Below are positions 5,768 to 7,226 of a stretch of DNA of 7,226 bases, in pieces (positions within the stretch are counted from its first letter, which is position 1; the number at the start of each line of letters is the position of its first letter). The notes below the pieces were generated by a model, which was not told the DNA's origin, searched no databases, and was given only the letters and a program-made list of their open reading frames with translations. Source of the DNA: Chloroflexota bacterium. GTDB lineage: Bacteria; Chloroflexota; Dehalococcoidia; DSTF01; RBG-16-68-14. Location of the stretch: NCBI GenBank assembly GCA_022563135.1, contig JADFNZ010000039.1:4854-12079 (forward strand), in the 5' to 3' direction. The position numbers and the translations under genes were made by a program.

Positions 5768-6409
5768 GTGCCGTTAGAGATTCCCGAGGTCGTCATCGAT
5801 CGCCTTCCCGTTTACGCGCGCGCGCTGGCGCTGCTGCACCGTGGGGATCGTGAGGTGGTGAGCTCGCAAGAGCTCGGGACGCTGCTGAACGTGACGCCCG
5901 CGCAGATCCGAAAAGACCTGAGCTACTTCGGCCGCTTTGGGAAGCAGGGGCGGGGCTATAACGTGAAACGGCTGCTGGACGAGCTGCGTCAGATCCTGGG
6001 ACTCACCCGTCAGTGGTCCATGGCACTCGTCGGAGTGGGGAAGCTAGGCCAGGCGATCGTCGCGTACGGCGGCTTCGAGCCGCAGGGGTTTCGCATCGTT
6101 GAGGCGTTTGACGCCGACCCGCGGGTCATCGGCACGAAGGTCGATGGACTGGTCGTGAAGCCGGTGGAGCGGCTGCGGGATGTGCTCGATAAGGCCAGCG
6201 TAGATATCGGCATCGTCGCGGTCCCGGCCGCCAGTGCCCAGCAGGTGATCGAAATGCTCGTCGCCTGTGGCGTGAAGGGGATCCTGAATTACGCTCCCAT
6301 TGCGGCCCAGGTCCCGCCGGACGTCCGCATGAAAGACATCGACCCGGTGCTCTCGCTGCAGAGCATGACCTACTACGTCCGCAACCAGCGGGAGAGCGCC
6401 GGCCGCTAG
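5768..6409 (+). CDS. rex: Redox-sensing transcriptional repressor Rex
   Basis: Rex senses the NADH/NAD+ ratio. The dimer binds its operators when NAD+ predominates and leaves them when NADH rises, which derepresses respiratory and fermentative genes. The 213 residues include the winged-helix domain (about 5-80), with the helix-turn-helix region [20 protein letters not shown] (32-51) and the wing KQGRGYNV (59-66). The Rossmann domain follows, with GVGKLGQA (89-96, pattern GxGxxGxA) and FDADP (114-118); GILNYAP (171-177) and YYVRNQ (202-207) near the C-terminus are also typical. Length is normal for the family. The start is GTG 5768, preceded by GAGGT (5756-5760) at 7 bases. A promoter and a Rex-box-like palindrome lie upstream. 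No respiratory target gene is adjacent in this window. The TAG stop overlaps the mreB stop coming from the opposite strand. Confidence 0.97.
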   Translation: MPLEIPEVVIDRLPVYARALALLHRGDREVVSSQELGTLLNVTPAQIRKDLSYFGRFGKQGRGYNVKRLLDELRQILGLTRQWSMALVGVGKLGQAIVAYGGFEPQGFRIVEAFDADPRVIGTKVDGLVVKPVERLRDVLDKASVDIGIVAVPAASAQQVIEMLVACGVKGILNYAPIAAQVPPDVRMKDIDPVLSLQSMTYYVRNQRESAGR

Positions 6410-7226
6410 GCGTTCGCGATGAGCGACTCCTCCTCGGTCGGCAGGCTGCGCTTGATCACGTCCAGGTGCTCCAGCGCGACGCCGGAACCGATGGCGGTGC
6501 ATTCGAGCGGGTTATCCGCCACGTGGCACGGTATGCCTATCTCCTGAGTAAGCAGGATGTCCAGGTGACGGAGCAGAGCCCCGCCTCCAGTGAGGACGAT
6601 GCCGCGGTCGATGACGTCGGCTGCCAATTCGGGCGGCGTGCGCTCCAACACCGTGCGCACGGTCTGGACGATGCTGCCGAGAGAGTCCTGGATGGCCTGC
6701 GTGATCTCGATGCTGGTCACACTGATCGTGCGGGGGAGGCCGGACACCAAGTCGCGCCCGCGGACGGTCATCGCCTCATCCTCGTCGAGCGGGATCGCGC
6801 TCCCAATGCCCACCTTCACGTCCTCGGCGGAGCGTTCGCCGATGAGGAGGTTGTGGCGTCGCTTGATGTGGGCGATGATGGCATCGTCCATCCGGTCGCC
6901 AGCCACCCGCACGGACTCTGAGACGACGATGCCGTACATGGAGAGGACGGCCGCTTCCGTACGGCCGCCGCCTATGTCCACGATCATGTTGCCGCTGGGC
7001 GTGCCGACGGGGATACGGGCGCCGATGGCGGCCGCCAGCGGCTCCGGCACGAGCTGGGCCGGCCTTCGCGCGCCCGCCTGTTCGGCGGCGTCGCCTACCG
7101 CTCGCCGCTCCACGCTGGTTACGCCGGCCGGGATGCAGATCATCACCTCCGGCTTGATCAGGTTGAAGCGCCCCACCACCTTGTTGATGAAGTAGCGCAG
7201 CATCGCCTCGGTGATCAGGTAATCCG
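6406..7226 (-). CDS. mreB: Rod shape-determining protein MreB (5' end beyond the window)
   Basis: MreB is a bacterial actin homologue that forms membrane-bound ATP-dependent filaments guiding lateral cell-wall synthesis. The gene enters from the right edge: upstream of ATG 7203 the frame continues as DYLITEA to about 7224, matching the internal family sequence before MLRYF, so that ATG is not the start. About 75-80 N-terminal residues, with the first phosphate loop, lie outside. Counting from the Met at 7203, visible parts are CIPAGVT (23-29), EPLAAAIGA (54-62), the second phosphate loop DIGGGRTE (76-83), [11 protein letters not shown] (99-109), LLIGERSAE (119-127) and the adenosine motif LTGGGALL (204-211). 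The loop has Arg at residue 81, where most MreB proteins have Thr. No mreC or mreD is present on the 3' side, since rex converges there. Confidence 0.95.
   Translation of the reverse strand, partial: DYLITEAMLRYFINKVVGRFNLIKPEVMICIPAGVTSVERRAVGDAAEQAGARRPAQLVPEPLAAAIGARIPVGTPSGNMIVDIGGGRTEAAVLSMYGIVVSESVRVAGDRMDDAIIAHIKRRHNLLIGERSAEDVKVGIGSAIPLDEDEAMTVRGRDLVSGLPRTISVTSIEITQAIQDSLGSIVQTVRTVLERTPPELAADVIDRGIVLTGGGALLRHLDILLTQEIGIPCHVADNPLECTAIGSGVALEHLDVIKRSLPTEEESLIANA

Noticed and set aside
1..7226. CRISPR arrays, tRNA or rRNA genes, insertion sequences, phage genes
   Set aside because: I saw no regularly spaced repeats, tRNA-like cloverleaf, transposase motif or terminal inverted repeats with target duplication in the window.

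Overview
This is a GC-rich bacterial chromosome segment of 7.2 kb. It carries eight recognisable protein genes, two of them possibly or certainly running off the window edges. The FtsH N-terminus, the DUF4870-type membrane protein, the Rex repressor and the stand-alone mreB suggest a Chloroflexota-like bacterium (Thermomicrobia or Dehalococcoidia style). That is an impression from remembered families, not a search result. No RNA gene, CRISPR array, insertion sequence or attachment site is visible.

Left part (1-1575): a DNA cytosine-5 methyltransferase on the minus strand meets a Vsr-type mismatch endonuclease on the plus strand. The pair is convergent and the 3' ends overlap by 116 bases. Sampled lines of the methyltransferase are about 53-58% GC, against about 70% in a sampled line of ftsH, so this pair looks like accessory or acquired DNA. 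The Vsr protein lacks three of the four zinc ligands of the E. coli enzyme.

Middle (1576-3072): rnhB (RNase HII) and an aminoglycoside-nucleotidyltransferase-like gene lie in tandem on the minus strand, joined by a GTGA start/stop overlap that suggests translational coupling. The methyltransferase follows 81 bases downstream on the same strand. A small 4-oxalocrotonate-tautomerase-family gene diverges from rnhB.

Right part (3073-7226): ftsH, a complete membrane AAA+ zinc protease, has an extended -10 promoter candidate before it and a clear hairpin after it. Next come a three-helix DUF4870-like membrane protein and rex, the NADH/NAD+-sensing repressor. A TTGACG-17-TACATT promoter lies before rex, and an 18-bp Rex-box-like palindrome overlaps its -10, which predicts autoregulation. 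mreB comes in from the right on the minus strand, and its stop codon shares a CTAG tetranucleotide with the rex stop.

Most of the window is core metabolism and housekeeping. The parts most worth a second look are the convergent methyltransferase/zinc-less Vsr pair, the rex control region, and the nucleotidyltransferase coupled to rnhB. I see no strong case for a wholly new system.
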